Source of the DNA: Paenisporosarcina sp. FSL H8-0542
Lineage (GTDB): Bacteria; Bacillota; Bacilli; Bacillales_A; Planococcaceae
Length of the DNA stretch: 64,000 nt
Direction of reading: 5' to 3'
Assembly: GCF_038632915.1 (NCBI RefSeq)
Contig: NZ_CP152050.1
Coordinates: 3,533,501-3,597,500 of the forward strand
A program made the position numbers and the translations under genes. How positions within the stretch are numbered: position 1 is the first letter of the stretch; every line of letters begins with the position of its first letter. The notes under the pieces were generated by a model. It did no database searches. It saw nothing but the letters and a program-made list of their open reading frames with translations, and was not told the origin of the DNA. This document shows positions 1 through 8,263 of this stretch, piece by piece.

Positions 1-66
1 ACCAATCGTAAAAAAAATAACTAAAATTAGAAATTGGTACGAGTTTATTTTAACGTCTTGCATCAT
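1..66 (-). CDS. gerB: GerB-family spore germination protein, N-terminal end only
   Basis: Only the first 22 codons are inside the window; the gene continues beyond the left edge. The start is an ATG preceded by GGAAGG with an 11-base spacer. The visible residues begin with a short polar stretch (about nine residues) and then enter a hydrophobic helix ending FFTIG, which is how GerB/GerAB proteins (APC-superfamily germinant-receptor subunits of the inner spore membrane) begin. It is the last gene of a ger operon in the order A, C, small membrane protein, B. The assignment rests on this short start plus the neighbours, so identity is likely but not proven. Confidence 0.7.
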   Translation of the reverse strand, partial: MMQDVKINSYQFLILVIFFTIG

Positions 67-99
67 TTCATATCATACCTTCCGCTCCACACTGTTCTT

Positions 100-333
100 T
101 TACTTTAACAAATGAGCAATAACATCATTAAGAGGTTTGAACACAAAAGTGAGTAAATCTAATGGAGTTGGAATAGATTTTCCAACTCCTAGTGTAATAC
201 TTATTCCTACGGCAATAGCAAGAAGTATAGCAAACACAAGCAACTCTTTTTTATACTTTTTTTCCAATAGAGGAGGAACTTCAATCCACAGAATGGTAAC
301 AGCAATCAGGAGTATTCCTATACTTTTCAACAT
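100..333 (-). CDS. Small membrane protein of the ger operon
   Basis: This 77-residue protein has two predicted membrane segments (about residues 3-22 and 30-50) linked by a short charged loop rich in Glu and Lys. The C-terminal third contains a conserved-looking Pro-Thr-Pro-Leu-Asp-Leu stretch. It starts 2 bases after the gerC stop and sits between gerC and gerB, so it is almost certainly co-transcribed with them in the forespore. Small extra membrane genes occur in a number of Bacillus ger operons. I do not recognise a specific function; a role in assembling or tuning the germinant receptor is inference from position only. Confidence 0.75.
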   Translation of the reverse strand: MLKSIGILLIAVTILWIEVPPLLEKKYKKELLVFAILLAIAVGISITLGVGKSIPTPLDLLTFVFKPLNDVIAHLLK

Positions 334-335
334 GA

Positions 336-1532
336 TTATTTAATTTCCTTTACATCTTCTAGGTAGGAATTAGTTACTGTACCCGTATGCTGAAGTTTCA
401 CATCAACTTTAACGTTCGCTGACAACTCAGAAAATCCTTCATCCCTCCACTGCCTTTTAATCTTTTTCCATTCTTTCGGATTGGATCGATGAATGGCTTC
501 ACCAAATCCAAATATGTCTGATTCATATTGTTTTTGTACCGATTCAATGGTCTGATTAATGGTATCTTCCATTTTTTTTTCCGTAATTTTCTCTAGCTCA
601 GCAAATGTTTTTGGTTCACTAAGATTAATTGGACATTCTACATCCCCTACATTTCCTTTTACTTTAATATTGACGTCTACTTCGGGTTTTCCTTTATTCA
701 TTTTACCTTTAACGTCAGATTTTAACTGAATGATTTCTATAGAAATTTTTCCTTCTTTAGGACAAGATATTACACTTACTGTATTTTTCACTGAGTTGGT
801 GATGTCATTATATCCTCTGCTTTCCTCTTCAGTTAACCAGCCCAACAGTTTATCTTTTTTAAACACAGCTAATTCATCATATATAATTCGCGCTTCAGGA
901 GTAATTGATTCTACATTCTGTTTGCTTGTTCCTATTTCTTGGTTCCCTGTTACTAGAATCCCCGTTAATACCGCTTCTTTTCCTTCATTTGTTAGATCTG
1001 TTATCAGCTCATCTAATATAATGCCGTTCGTTGCGGCCCAGGCAGTTTCTGACGTTTTAAGCGTGTTAAACATTTTATTAGCGGGTATGGCTTCAAGAGT
1101 TGTTGTGACATTTAGTATCTCTTCCGCGGTCACATCCTTAGCAATAACAACATAAAAATCAGATCGAAGTTCCCAATCTCTTGACAGTAACTCTAAGGAT
1201 TCGCCTATACCTTCTTCAGCTAAATCCTCACCGATCACAAGCATTCGAAGATGACCAGGATATATTTTTCGTGGCGAGTTCTTTGTCATTTTTCGAAGAG
1301 CTTCATATACCGTTTCCCCTTTCGCCTGAAACAGGGTTACCGGTGAACGCCCAGTACTTGCTTTCGCTGATATTTCAGAAGGTACAACCACTTGAGCAGT
1401 TACTTGGTATTCATCTTCTACTTTATCGATGCCTAATGCTAATGTAATGCCAAGCTCATTTAATTCCCTCCGGTCCCAACACCCCGTAAGAAAGAGGCTG
1501 AGAATCAGCAGTACAAACATGCACTTTTTCAT
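336..1532 (-). CDS. gerC: Germinant receptor lipoprotein, GerC family
   Basis: This is the 398-residue lipoprotein subunit of a GerA-type nutrient germinant receptor in the inner spore membrane. The N-terminus has a Lys-Lys start, a hydrophobic core and a lipobox LTGC directly followed by WDRRELNELG, which is diagnostic for the GerAC/Ger(x)C family. The rest is soluble and matches the family's usual length of 370-400 residues. The start ATG has AAAGGGAG six bases upstream. It follows gerA by 3 bases, so the two are translationally close. Such operons are normally transcribed in the forespore under sigma-G; I could not identify a convincing sigma-G promoter upstream of gerA. Confidence 0.95.
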   Translation of the reverse strand: MKKCMFVLLILSLFLTGCWDRRELNELGITLALGIDKVEDEYQVTAQVVVPSEISAKASTGRSPVTLFQAKGETVYEALRKMTKNSPRKIYPGHLRMLVIGEDLAEEGIGESLELLSRDWELRSDFYVVIAKDVTAEEILNVTTTLEAIPANKMFNTLKTSETAWAATNGIILDELITDLTNEGKEAVLTGILVTGNQEIGTSKQNVESITPEARIIYDELAVFKKDKLLGWLTEEESRGYNDITNSVKNTVSVISCPKEGKISIEIIQLKSDVKGKMNKGKPEVDVNIKVKGNVGDVECPINLSEPKTFAELEKITEKKMEDTINQTIESVQKQYESDIFGFGEAIHRSNPKEWKKIKRQWRDEGFSELSANVKVDVKLQHTGTVTNSYLEDVKEIK

Positions 1533-1535
1533 CGT

Positions 1536-3155
1536 TTACTCCCTTTCATACTCCTCATTTTTTGTTGGTTGTGGTTTTGCAGAGGCGGAATCTTTTTGAC
1601 GAGTCATATTTTGTTGATTGATTAGGCGAGGTCGAGTAAACATTTTCCATTTAGGCAAACGAATAAACGTGTCCTTTTGATCGGAAATATTAAATGGAGC
1701 TAATGGAGACATATATGGTATGCCAAAAGAACGTAAACTGCATAAATGCAGAATAAGAGCAATTAAACCTATCGTAATTCCAAACAAACCGAACGATGCT
1801 GCGATTGCCATAAATACAAAGCGCAACATCCTGACAGCGATAGCCAAGTCATAAGTAGGGGAAACAAAACTTGAAATGGCTGTTATTGAAACTACGATGA
1901 CCATCGCAGCAGAAATTATGCCTGCTTCAACGGCTGCTGTTCCAATAACAAATGCCCCTACTATAGACATGGCTGCACCGATGTTTCTAGGCATTCTTAT
2001 ACCTGCTTCACGCAAAAGTTCAAAGGTGACTTCCATTATTATTGCTTCAACAAATGCCGGAAATGGGACGCCTTCCCGTTGGGCTGTCAAACTGATAAGG
2101 AGTGCAGGTGGTAGCATTGAGTGATGAAAAGTGGTGATTGCAATAAATAATGATGGTGCCAATAAAGCAATTGCAAATGCAAAAAAACGAAGAAGCCGAA
2201 TAAGACTCGCAATATCTGCACGTTGATAGTAGTCCTCGGAAGATTGAAAAAATTGAACAAATACTGCTGGAACAATCAGTACAAAGGGTGTTCCATCAAC
2301 TAAAATAGCTATGCGCCCTTCCAATAGTGCCGCAGCGACTATATCTGGACGTTCTGTATTAAAAACTGTGGGAAAAGGTGATAAAGGTGCATCCTCAATC
2401 AACTCCTCAATGTTTCCACTTTCAAGAATTGCATCAATTTTTATTTTATCCAAACGCAAACAGACTTCTTTCACTATTTTGTCATTTGCAATGCCGTTCA
2501 TATACATCACGGCAACGTTCGTTTTCGTTCGTTTTCCAATAATTTTTGATTCCATCCAAAGATTTGGGTCTTTAATTTTCCTGCGAACTAAGGCTGTATT
2601 TACACGCAAATTTTCGGAGAAACTTTCGCGTGGTCCCCTGACTACCATCTGAGATGATGCTTCGGTTACTCCCCGATCAACCCAATGTCTGTTGGAAATG
2701 ATTAAACCTTGCTTATAACCATCGATTAAAATAACCGTATCTCCCGATAAAAGACCAGTAAAAAGCACATCGAAATCGGTTAAATCTTTTATATCCCCTA
2801 CTGTCATGGCAAAATCTTTTAAAACGCTAATAAGATTTTGTTCTGGAGATATCTTTTCCTGCAATTCCGTCCCTTTGGTATCCAACATGAGCGTTTCCAA
2901 AATGAAGTTTTGTAATGATGGTGTGTCAGTTAACCCATCTGTATATATGATAGCGGCTTTAATGGATCCATCTTTTCCAATATTAATTTCTCGAATGATA
3001 ATATCAGAGCTTTCCCCAAGTGAATCTTTAATTATTTGTATATTCTCTTGAAGATTTGGTTTTATATATTTTGTTGGACTTTTATTCGTCCTTTGACTAG
3101 TTGAAGTAGAATTGGGTTGTATTTTATTATTAATTTTCTTTTCGAAAAAGCCCAT
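1536..3155 (-). CDS. gerA: Germinant receptor subunit, GerA family
   Basis: This 539-residue GerAA-type protein is the large subunit of a spore germinant receptor. The layout is typical: a low-complexity basic N-terminal tail (residues 1-35, many Asn, Thr, Ser, Lys), a soluble domain of about 250 residues containing DFDVLFTGLLSGDT and GYKQG, then a C-terminal hydrophobic region with about five membrane segments and the family-typical REGVPFPAFVEAIIMEVTFE stretch. The C-terminal tail is basic and polar. The start ATG has GAGG 8 bases upstream. It is the first gene of the operon, followed by gerC, a small membrane protein and gerB. The nutrient recognised cannot be told from sequence. Confidence 0.95.
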   Translation of the reverse strand: MGFFEKKINNKIQPNSTSTSQRTNKSPTKYIKPNLQENIQIIKDSLGESSDIIIREINIGKDGSIKAAIIYTDGLTDTPSLQNFILETLMLDTKGTELQEKISPEQNLISVLKDFAMTVGDIKDLTDFDVLFTGLLSGDTVILIDGYKQGLIISNRHWVDRGVTEASSQMVVRGPRESFSENLRVNTALVRRKIKDPNLWMESKIIGKRTKTNVAVMYMNGIANDKIVKEVCLRLDKIKIDAILESGNIEELIEDAPLSPFPTVFNTERPDIVAAALLEGRIAILVDGTPFVLIVPAVFVQFFQSSEDYYQRADIASLIRLLRFFAFAIALLAPSLFIAITTFHHSMLPPALLISLTAQREGVPFPAFVEAIIMEVTFELLREAGIRMPRNIGAAMSIVGAFVIGTAAVEAGIISAAMVIVVSITAISSFVSPTYDLAIAVRMLRFVFMAIAASFGLFGITIGLIALILHLCSLRSFGIPYMSPLAPFNISDQKDTFIRLPKWKMFTRPRLINQQNMTRQKDSASAKPQPTKNEEYERE

Positions 3156-3517
3156 ACACTACCTCATTTACTGTTTCGTTTTTATTTTTGCTAACTTTAC
3201 TTTTTTTTGGTAATCCTTTTGTCAGTTACAAGAAAATTAACCCAATTACTACATAAACTTTCTTCACAAGCATGTTCAATTTTTCTTTATTTCATACAAT
3301 ATTATTGGTCATATTAAGTGCAACTTTTGAAATAAAGGGGGTAAACCATTTTTTGCAGAACTAAAGAATTCGAAAACCTAATTTCTACTGTAAATGTATT
3401 AGAAATGAGATTCGTATTTTGTTATTTCATTAGAGAATAATAAAAAACGATAAAACCCCTGAGTAGGTTTTATCGTTTTATGGTTAGAAAGCTTTTTAAA
3501 TTTAGACGCTACCATTG
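3156..3517. other. Gene-free stretch between gerA and the SET-domain gene
   Basis: The 362 bases are AT-rich and hold no supported gene. The part next to gerA should contain its promoter; on the minus strand a TGAACA and a TATGTAG about 18 bases apart near 3250-3280 are only a loose match to a sigma-G promoter. The other end holds the terminator at 3444-3479. Confidence 0.5.
3444..3479 (-). terminator. Intrinsic terminator after the SET-domain gene
   Basis: A 14-base perfect inverted repeat (AAAACGATAAAACC and its complement) with an 8-base loop lies 39 bases past the stop of the 3518-4111 gene. On the minus strand the stem is followed by six T residues. Confidence 0.85.
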
Positions 3518-4111
3518 TTATTGGTGACGATTATAGTATAGGCACTTAATTGAATCCGGCAGATAATGCTTTGTTGTTGCAATTCTTACTTTCTCGACGA
3601 ATTCAGGTTGAATGAGTGGTTGAAGCGGTTGTTCCACTTTATTAAAATATTGTAAAGCGTCACTGACCACTATATCCCATTCTTCGTGGTAACGGAGAAG
3701 GTCATCTGGGTAAACTCTCGTCCGCTCCGTCCCGTCTTCAGGGAAACAATCGAAAGGTTCATCAATATTCAAAGTTCCATAATCGTCTGTTAACTGTTCA
3801 CCTGGATAAATGTCTCTGATGGCTAGCTCGAATTCATAAGCGGTCCCCATGCAATTGGCATGAAAACTGTGGTTCACATATCTCCCTAAATCCCAACATA
3901 AAACGTACTTCCCTTCTTGGTTTCGATATGCATATTTTTTCAATAACTCGCTTCTGTACTCGTCAACCGTATGAATATAGTCGGGCTCCAGTATTTGATC
4001 GAGGTCGTCCAGTGCCCATGTAATCGTTCCTTTCGGAATAAATTGAGTCGCAAATACACCAAAACCCATTTCATCATTTATATAACGTAATTCCGTATGC
4101 GGATGTATCAT
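3518..4111 (-). CDS. SET-domain protein, paralogue 1
   Basis: This 197-residue protein consists almost entirely of a SET domain, the lysine-methyltransferase fold. Visible landmarks are the N-terminal GFGVFAT plus IPKGTI strand pair, the central YVNHSF (SET motif NHS), and ELAIRDIYPGEQLTDDYG, which matches the C-terminal SAM-pocket motif (xxGExxxxDY). The usual post-SET cysteine cluster is absent, as in many bacterial SET proteins. The C-terminal 60 residues form a probable helical cap with DALQYFNKVEQPLQP. A clear paralogue lies at 55774-56370 with the same first and last motifs. The substrate is unknown. It is flanked by its own terminator and by the terminator of the divergent-in-time neighbour, so it is probably monocistronic. 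Confidence 0.85.
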   Translation of the reverse strand: MIHPHTELRYINDEMGFGVFATQFIPKGTITWALDDLDQILEPDYIHTVDEYRSELLKKYAYRNQEGKYVLCWDLGRYVNHSFHANCMGTAYEFELAIRDIYPGEQLTDDYGTLNIDEPFDCFPEDGTERTRVYPDDLLRYHEEWDIVVSDALQYFNKVEQPLQPLIQPEFVEKVRIATTKHYLPDSIKCLYYNRHQ

Positions 4112-4206
4112 ATCTAAGTATTCCCCTTTACTAAGTTGGTATTAAAACCAGTCTATGCACTTGGGGAATGACTTGTTGAAAGATAAGTTTAAAAACGCTT
4201 AATTCG

Positions 4207-4259
4207 AAAACACAAAACCTCCAGAAGAATCGTTGATTCTTCTGGAGGTTTTGTGTTTT
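4207..4259 (-). terminator. Strong intrinsic terminator after the epimerase gene
   Basis: A perfect 25-base inverted repeat with a 3-base loop overlaps the stop codon of the 4258-5163 gene. The stem core is CCTCCAGAAGAATC and both outer ends are A/T-rich, so it could stop transcription in both directions. Confidence 0.9.
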
Positions 4260-5163
4260 AAGAAATGGATTGTTGCTTTAGGATGATTTGATGAAATGCC
4301 TTCTCAATTGTTTCGAACGTAAAATGAAACCCTTCTTTCTCGAGCCTCTCCGGCAACACCCAACGACTTTTCACGATGAGTTCTGTTTCAGTTCGTATAA
4401 GGATAGCACCGATTTCGAGCATCCATTTTGGGGAAGGCAATCCAAGCTTTCGATTCATTGCTTTGCGCAGTTGTTCCATGAATTCACGATTAGAAACGGG
4501 ATGTGGAGCAGACAAATTAAAGACACCCTCCAAGTCGGTTCTTTCTTGAAGGAATAGAATAATCTGGTACACATCTTCAATATGAATCCAACTAAACATT
4601 TGATTACCTGACCCCTGTGCCCCACCGAGCCCGAAGCGCACCAAGTTGAAGTAAGGCTTCATCACGCCACCCTCTGCACCAAGTACAATTGCCATGCGTA
4701 AAGCCACTAGTCTAGTATGTGGAAGTTGATAATCGAATAGGGATTGCTCCCACGCTCTGGCTATATCTACCGAAAAACCGTTGCCAATTTCCCCATTTGT
4801 TTCCGTCATGGGACGATCTTCTGCATGACGATAAATCGTTGCTGTACTTGAATTGATCCATAATGGCGGTGGAGTTTCACAAGCCAACAGAGCGTTTCCA
4901 AGTATTTGAGTCGTCTTCGTACGGGAACTCATGATTTCTTCTTTATTCTTGTCATTGTAACGACAGTTAACGGATTTACCAGCAAGATTGATCAGCATTT
5001 CCGCACCATTCAAAGCACTAATAATACCCGTCTGATTACACCACGCAATATGGTGAGGCTGTCTTGAAATAATCACCACTTCATACCCTAAATCGGTGAA
5101 TTTCCCCTCCAAGTATTGTCCAATAAAACCTGTTCCTCCAGCTAAGACCACCTTCTTTTTCAT
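4258..5163 (-). CDS. TIGR01777-family NAD(P)-binding epimerase (YfhF/SulA-like SDR)
   Basis: This is an extended short-chain dehydrogenase of the TIGR01777/SDR39U1 family (B. subtilis YfhF, E. coli YfcH). The N-terminal Rossmann motif GGTGFIG, the NLAGKSVN segment and WINSSTATIY are characteristic of this family. A C-terminal DUF1731-like segment (WMLEIGAILIRTETELIVKS, then RVLPERLEKEGFHF) completes the typical length of 300 residues. The longest frame would start at a GTG at 5172, but GGGTGG lies 6 bases before the ATG at 5163, which I take as the start (301 residues). The substrate of this family is not known. It stands alone between a strong terminator and the divergently transcribed protease gene. 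Confidence 0.9.
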   Translation of the reverse strand: MKKKVVLAGGTGFIGQYLEGKFTDLGYEVVIISRQPHHIAWCNQTGIISALNGAEMLINLAGKSVNCRYNDKNKEEIMSSRTKTTQILGNALLACETPPPLWINSSTATIYRHAEDRPMTETNGEIGNGFSVDIARAWEQSLFDYQLPHTRLVALRMAIVLGAEGGVMKPYFNLVRFGLGGAQGSGNQMFSWIHIEDVYQIILFLQERTDLEGVFNLSAPHPVSNREFMEQLRKAMNRKLGLPSPKWMLEIGAILIRTETELIVKSRWVLPERLEKEGFHFTFETIEKAFHQIILKQQSIS

Positions 5164-5565
5164 ACCATCCACCCGTTTTCTGACAGTTTATTTAACATGA
5201 CGAAGAGAGAGTAAAAAGGATGCTTTAATTCCACTTACAATCAAAATAAAAAGGGGATAAAAATACATCTGAAATGTGGATGAATGAATCGAATAAAAAA
5301 ACACCTCGAAAATGTTTACATAATTCAAATCATTAATTAAGATCTAACCTTATTTTTATGACTGCAAAAAAACGAGGAAAACCTCGAGCTATAAGATAAT
5401 TCGTAAAAAAGAAGAGAAAATCTAAGTAGAAAGAATATGAATATTCAAAAAAATAGTATAAAAGACTCTGAATCTATTAGAAAGAAACAAGCATTTTAAC
5501 TCATTGTTTTAACTCACTTTTGCAAATATTCTAATAAAGATTAACTATCTCAAGGGGGTTACGAA
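5164..5565. other. Divergent intergenic region upstream of the secreted protease
   Basis: About 400 AT-rich bases separate the epimerase gene from the protease gene. They must hold both promoters. A minus-strand terminator-like hairpin lies at 5366-5386. A short dyad GAATA-N4-TATTC lies near 5434-5447. No open frame with a ribosome-binding site was seen. Confidence 0.5.
5366..5386 (-). terminator. Orphan minus-strand terminator-like hairpin
   Basis: CGAGG, a TTTT loop, CCTCG and then seven T residues on the minus strand form a compact intrinsic terminator. No gene ends here: the gene to the right is on the other strand. It could end a short leader or small RNA that starts further right and runs towards the epimerase gene. 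Confidence 0.5.
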
Positions 5566-7965
5566 TTGAAAAAGTTTTGGAAATCTAGTATTACATCGGT
5601 TGTGTTTGCAGGAACATTGCTATCCGGTATGTCCGGTGGCTTTGCAAGCCCAATTTCCGAAGCGCCTCTTCATCAACAAGTATCACATTCTGCTCAATCT
5701 CATTTTGCAGGATCTATTGACCTCTCAATTGTAAATGACGAGAAATTAATCAAAGCATTAATGAAACGTGGTGTAATACCAGCTAATGCATCAGAAGCAC
5801 AAAAACAACAGGGATTGCATAATTATTTAGCTGCTAAAGGTCAATCTGACTCTAGTAACAAAGTAAGTGATGATCCATTAGCGAAACAGGTGAAACAAGC
5901 CGAAGCGAAGAAACAGAAAGAATTCAATAATGGTTTATTAAAGGGAAATGGCAAAAAAAATGGGCATCTAAAAAAACAACCAGATCCTGTTGAAGAAGGG
6001 GCATCACCAGGTGTAGTGAAACAAGGTAAACTATTAACACTAATGGTAGAATACTCGGATTTTGAACATAATAATCTCCAACCAAATGAAACAGACAACT
6101 ACTACGAGGATTACAACACGAAGCATTTCGAAGATATGATTTTCGGTGAAAATGGCGTGAAAGGTCCGAATGGAGAAACGTTTGTTTCACAGAAACAATA
6201 TTATGAAGAACAATCTGGTGGTACGTATACGATTGAAGGAAAAGCATATGGATGGTTAAAACTTCCTGGTACTGCAGCATTTTATGGTGCTGATAGAACT
6301 AATGGCGGTCATGATAATGTTGCACCCGGCGGATCGAAAATATTAGTAAAAGATGTATATAACGCGGCTAAAGCAGCAGGTGTCCCATTACAAGATTACG
6401 ATTTAGAAGATTCACATGATTTAGATGGAGACGGTAACTTCTGGGAGCCAGACGGTTTAGTCGATCACTTACAAATCATTCACTCTGGGATGGGACAAGA
6501 AGCAGGTGGTGGTTCATTAGGTGATAACGCAGTTTGGTCACATCGTTCAGCATCATTTGTGGATCCAGATGGACTTGGAGCAGGTCTTCCTGGCTTCTAC
6601 GATTACACAGTTATGCCGGAAGATGGGGCAACTGGTGTTTTCGCTCACGAGTATGGTCATGACTTAGGCTTACCGGATGAATATGACACTGCTTATTCTG
6701 GAACAGGCGAAGCTGTTGCTTATTGGTCCATTATGTCTGCAGGTTCTTGGGCTGGTAAAATTCCTGGAACAGAACCGACTGGATTCTCTCCGTGGGCTAA
6801 GCAATATTTCCAATCTACATTAGGTGGCGAATGGTTTGAACCAGCCGTATTAGAATGGAAAGATGTTTCTTCGAAAGGTACACAGTTTTTATTAGATCAA
6901 GCAAATTCACCACTCGGTAAAAACAACCAAGTTGTTCGCATCAACATACCGAAAAAAGAAACACCTGTGAACACACCTAAATCTGGTAACTTCGAATTCT
7001 GGGGTGGTCAAAAAGATGAAAGCGATTCAAACATGGTGACAAACGTTGATTTGACAGGAAAAACTTCTGCTACATTAACTTTTGATGCTTGGTACGAAAT
7101 TGAAGAAAAATGGGATTTTGCATTTGTACAAGTTTCTAAGGACAACGGTGCGACATGGAAATCTCTTGGTAATGCAAACACGAGAAGTGATGTTGTGGCT
7201 GAAGGTTATCCAACAATCCTAAATTCAATGCCAGGACTAACAGGTCATTCCAATGGTTGGACTGAACAATCGTTCGATTTGAGTGAATATGCAGGCCAAA
7301 ACATTAAACTTCGTTTACGTTCTGTAACGGACTGGGGTACTTCGGAACTTGGTTTCTTTGCGGATAATGTGAAAGTAGTAGCTGATGGACAAACAATCGT
7401 AGAAGATGGCGCCGAAACAGAACCAACTAAGTTCACTTTGAATGGGTTTGAGCGTTTCAATGGTAATAAATTAATGAATCATTACTATTTACTAGAGTGG
7501 AGAAATCATGCAGGTGTGGATGCAGGTTTAGGCAACATTGCTCGTGGTAATTCACTAATGAGCTATGATGGTGGTTTAGTCGTGTGGTATGTGGATGACA
7601 GTTACACGGATAACTGGACTGGGGTTCACCCTGGAGATGGTTTCTTAGGGGTTGTTGATGCACATACGAAAACCGATTTAACATGGAACATTAAAAATGG
7701 TACACCGGTTCAAGCAAGTTCTCGCTACCATTTAGCGGATGCAGCATTCGGATTGAATAAAACATCTGGATTGAATCTGATTTATCCAACTCAAACGTTG
7801 AATTATGCAAGCCAACAAGGCGTTCGATTGTTTGATGATGCAAATTCATATAGCAATTCATTTATGCCAGATGCAGGTCGCGATTTGCAGTCTTTGGGTT
7901 TGAAAATCACTGTAAATGGTCAAGCTGCTGATAAGTCTGTTGGTTCAATCGTCATTTACAAATAA
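5566..7965 (+). CDS. inhA: Secreted immune inhibitor A metalloprotease (peptidase M6)
   Basis: This 799-residue secreted zinc protease belongs to the InhA family, which in Bacillus cereus-group species degrades host antimicrobial peptides and matrix proteins. The signal peptide covers about residues 1-27 (MKKFWKSS, hydrophobic core, GGFA). A propeptide rich in Gln and Lys follows to about residue 150. The zinc site is HEYGH at 361-365, within AHEYGHDLGLPDEYD, as expected for M6. The C-terminal half contains a MAM-like beta-domain and the VEG-type end seen in InhA. The gene starts with TTG, 7 bases after an AAGGGGG ribosome-binding site, and is followed by an intrinsic terminator. No PlcR-type operator was recognised. 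The natural substrate in this non-cereus organism is unknown. Confidence 0.95.
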   Translation: MKKFWKSSITSVVFAGTLLSGMSGGFASPISEAPLHQQVSHSAQSHFAGSIDLSIVNDEKLIKALMKRGVIPANASEAQKQQGLHNYLAAKGQSDSSNKVSDDPLAKQVKQAEAKKQKEFNNGLLKGNGKKNGHLKKQPDPVEEGASPGVVKQGKLLTLMVEYSDFEHNNLQPNETDNYYEDYNTKHFEDMIFGENGVKGPNGETFVSQKQYYEEQSGGTYTIEGKAYGWLKLPGTAAFYGADRTNGGHDNVAPGGSKILVKDVYNAAKAAGVPLQDYDLEDSHDLDGDGNFWEPDGLVDHLQIIHSGMGQEAGGGSLGDNAVWSHRSASFVDPDGLGAGLPGFYDYTVMPEDGATGVFAHEYGHDLGLPDEYDTAYSGTGEAVAYWSIMSAGSWAGKIPGTEPTGFSPWAKQYFQSTLGGEWFEPAVLEWKDVSSKGTQFLLDQANSPLGKNNQVVRINIPKKETPVNTPKSGNFEFWGGQKDESDSNMVTNVDLTGKTSATLTFDAWYEIEEKWDFAFVQVSKDNGATWKSLGNANTRSDVVAEGYPTILNSMPGLTGHSNGWTEQSFDLSEYAGQNIKLRLRSVTDWGTSELGFFADNVKVVADGQTIVEDGAETEPTKFTLNGFERFNGNKLMNHYYLLEWRNHAGVDAGLGNIARGNSLMSYDGGLVVWYVDDSYTDNWTGVHPGDGFLGVVDAHTKTDLTWNIKNGTPVQASSRYHLADAAFGLNKTSGLNLIYPTQTLNYASQQGVRLFDDANSYSNSFMPDAGRDLQSLGLKITVNGQAADKSVGSIVIYK

Positions 7966-7970
7966 CCATC

Positions 7971-8000
7971 AAGCCCAATAACGTTACTGTTATTGGGCTT
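7971..8000 (+). terminator. Terminator of the protease gene
   Basis: A 12-base perfect stem (AAGCCCAATAAC) with a 6-base loop followed by TTTTTT lies just after the stop codon. Confidence 0.9.
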
Positions 8001-8019
8001 TTTTCATTTATATGGTTAA

Positions 8020-8217
8020 CTTTGTATTTATTCAGTTATTATCATTGTTACTGACGAAGATGAAAACAGCAAAACCGTCCTAGCCATGCGAGGGATTCCA
8101 GTCTCTGCCACTGAAGAGGAGCATTCCGTATTCCAGGATGCCCATGAAGTCATTCAACACGGGTTGGCAGGAACGTTCGATCAATTGAATGCCTTTATTG
8201 AGCAGTTAAGAGATTAA
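8020..8217 (+). pseudogene. Orphan C-terminal gene fragment, family not recognised
   Basis: An open frame of 65 codons ends at a TAA at 8215-8217. It has no usable start and no ribosome-binding site, because the protease terminator lies just upstream. The reading (IVTDEDENSKTVLAMRGIPV, later HEVIQHGLAGTFDQLNAFIE) looks like genuine protein with a C-terminal helix, so I read it as the tail of a lost gene. I could not name the family. Its own transcription is doubtful. Confidence 0.45.
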
Positions 8218-8222
8218 AATAG

Positions 8223-8259
8223 AAAAATGCACCCGCTATTTATATGCGGGTGCATTTTT
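8223..8259. terminator. Bidirectional terminator upstream of the purine permease stop
   Basis: A 14-base perfect stem (AAAAATGCACCCGC) with a 9-base loop and A/T tracts on both sides. It serves the permease on the minus strand, whose stop codon is 4 bases away. Confidence 0.9.
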
Positions 8260-8263
8260 TGAA

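Noticed and set aside
730-1447. Long plus-strand frames opposite gerC and similar frames opposite gltB, mqo and others
   Set aside because: They lack ribosome-binding sites and family features, and lie opposite well-recognised genes.
3160-3176. Another rlmH-end copy, from the shared ACCTCATTTACT near gerA
   Set aside because: Only 12 bases match, the coding side (TATGrTA-GGTTC) is absent, and part of it is the gerA ribosome-binding site.
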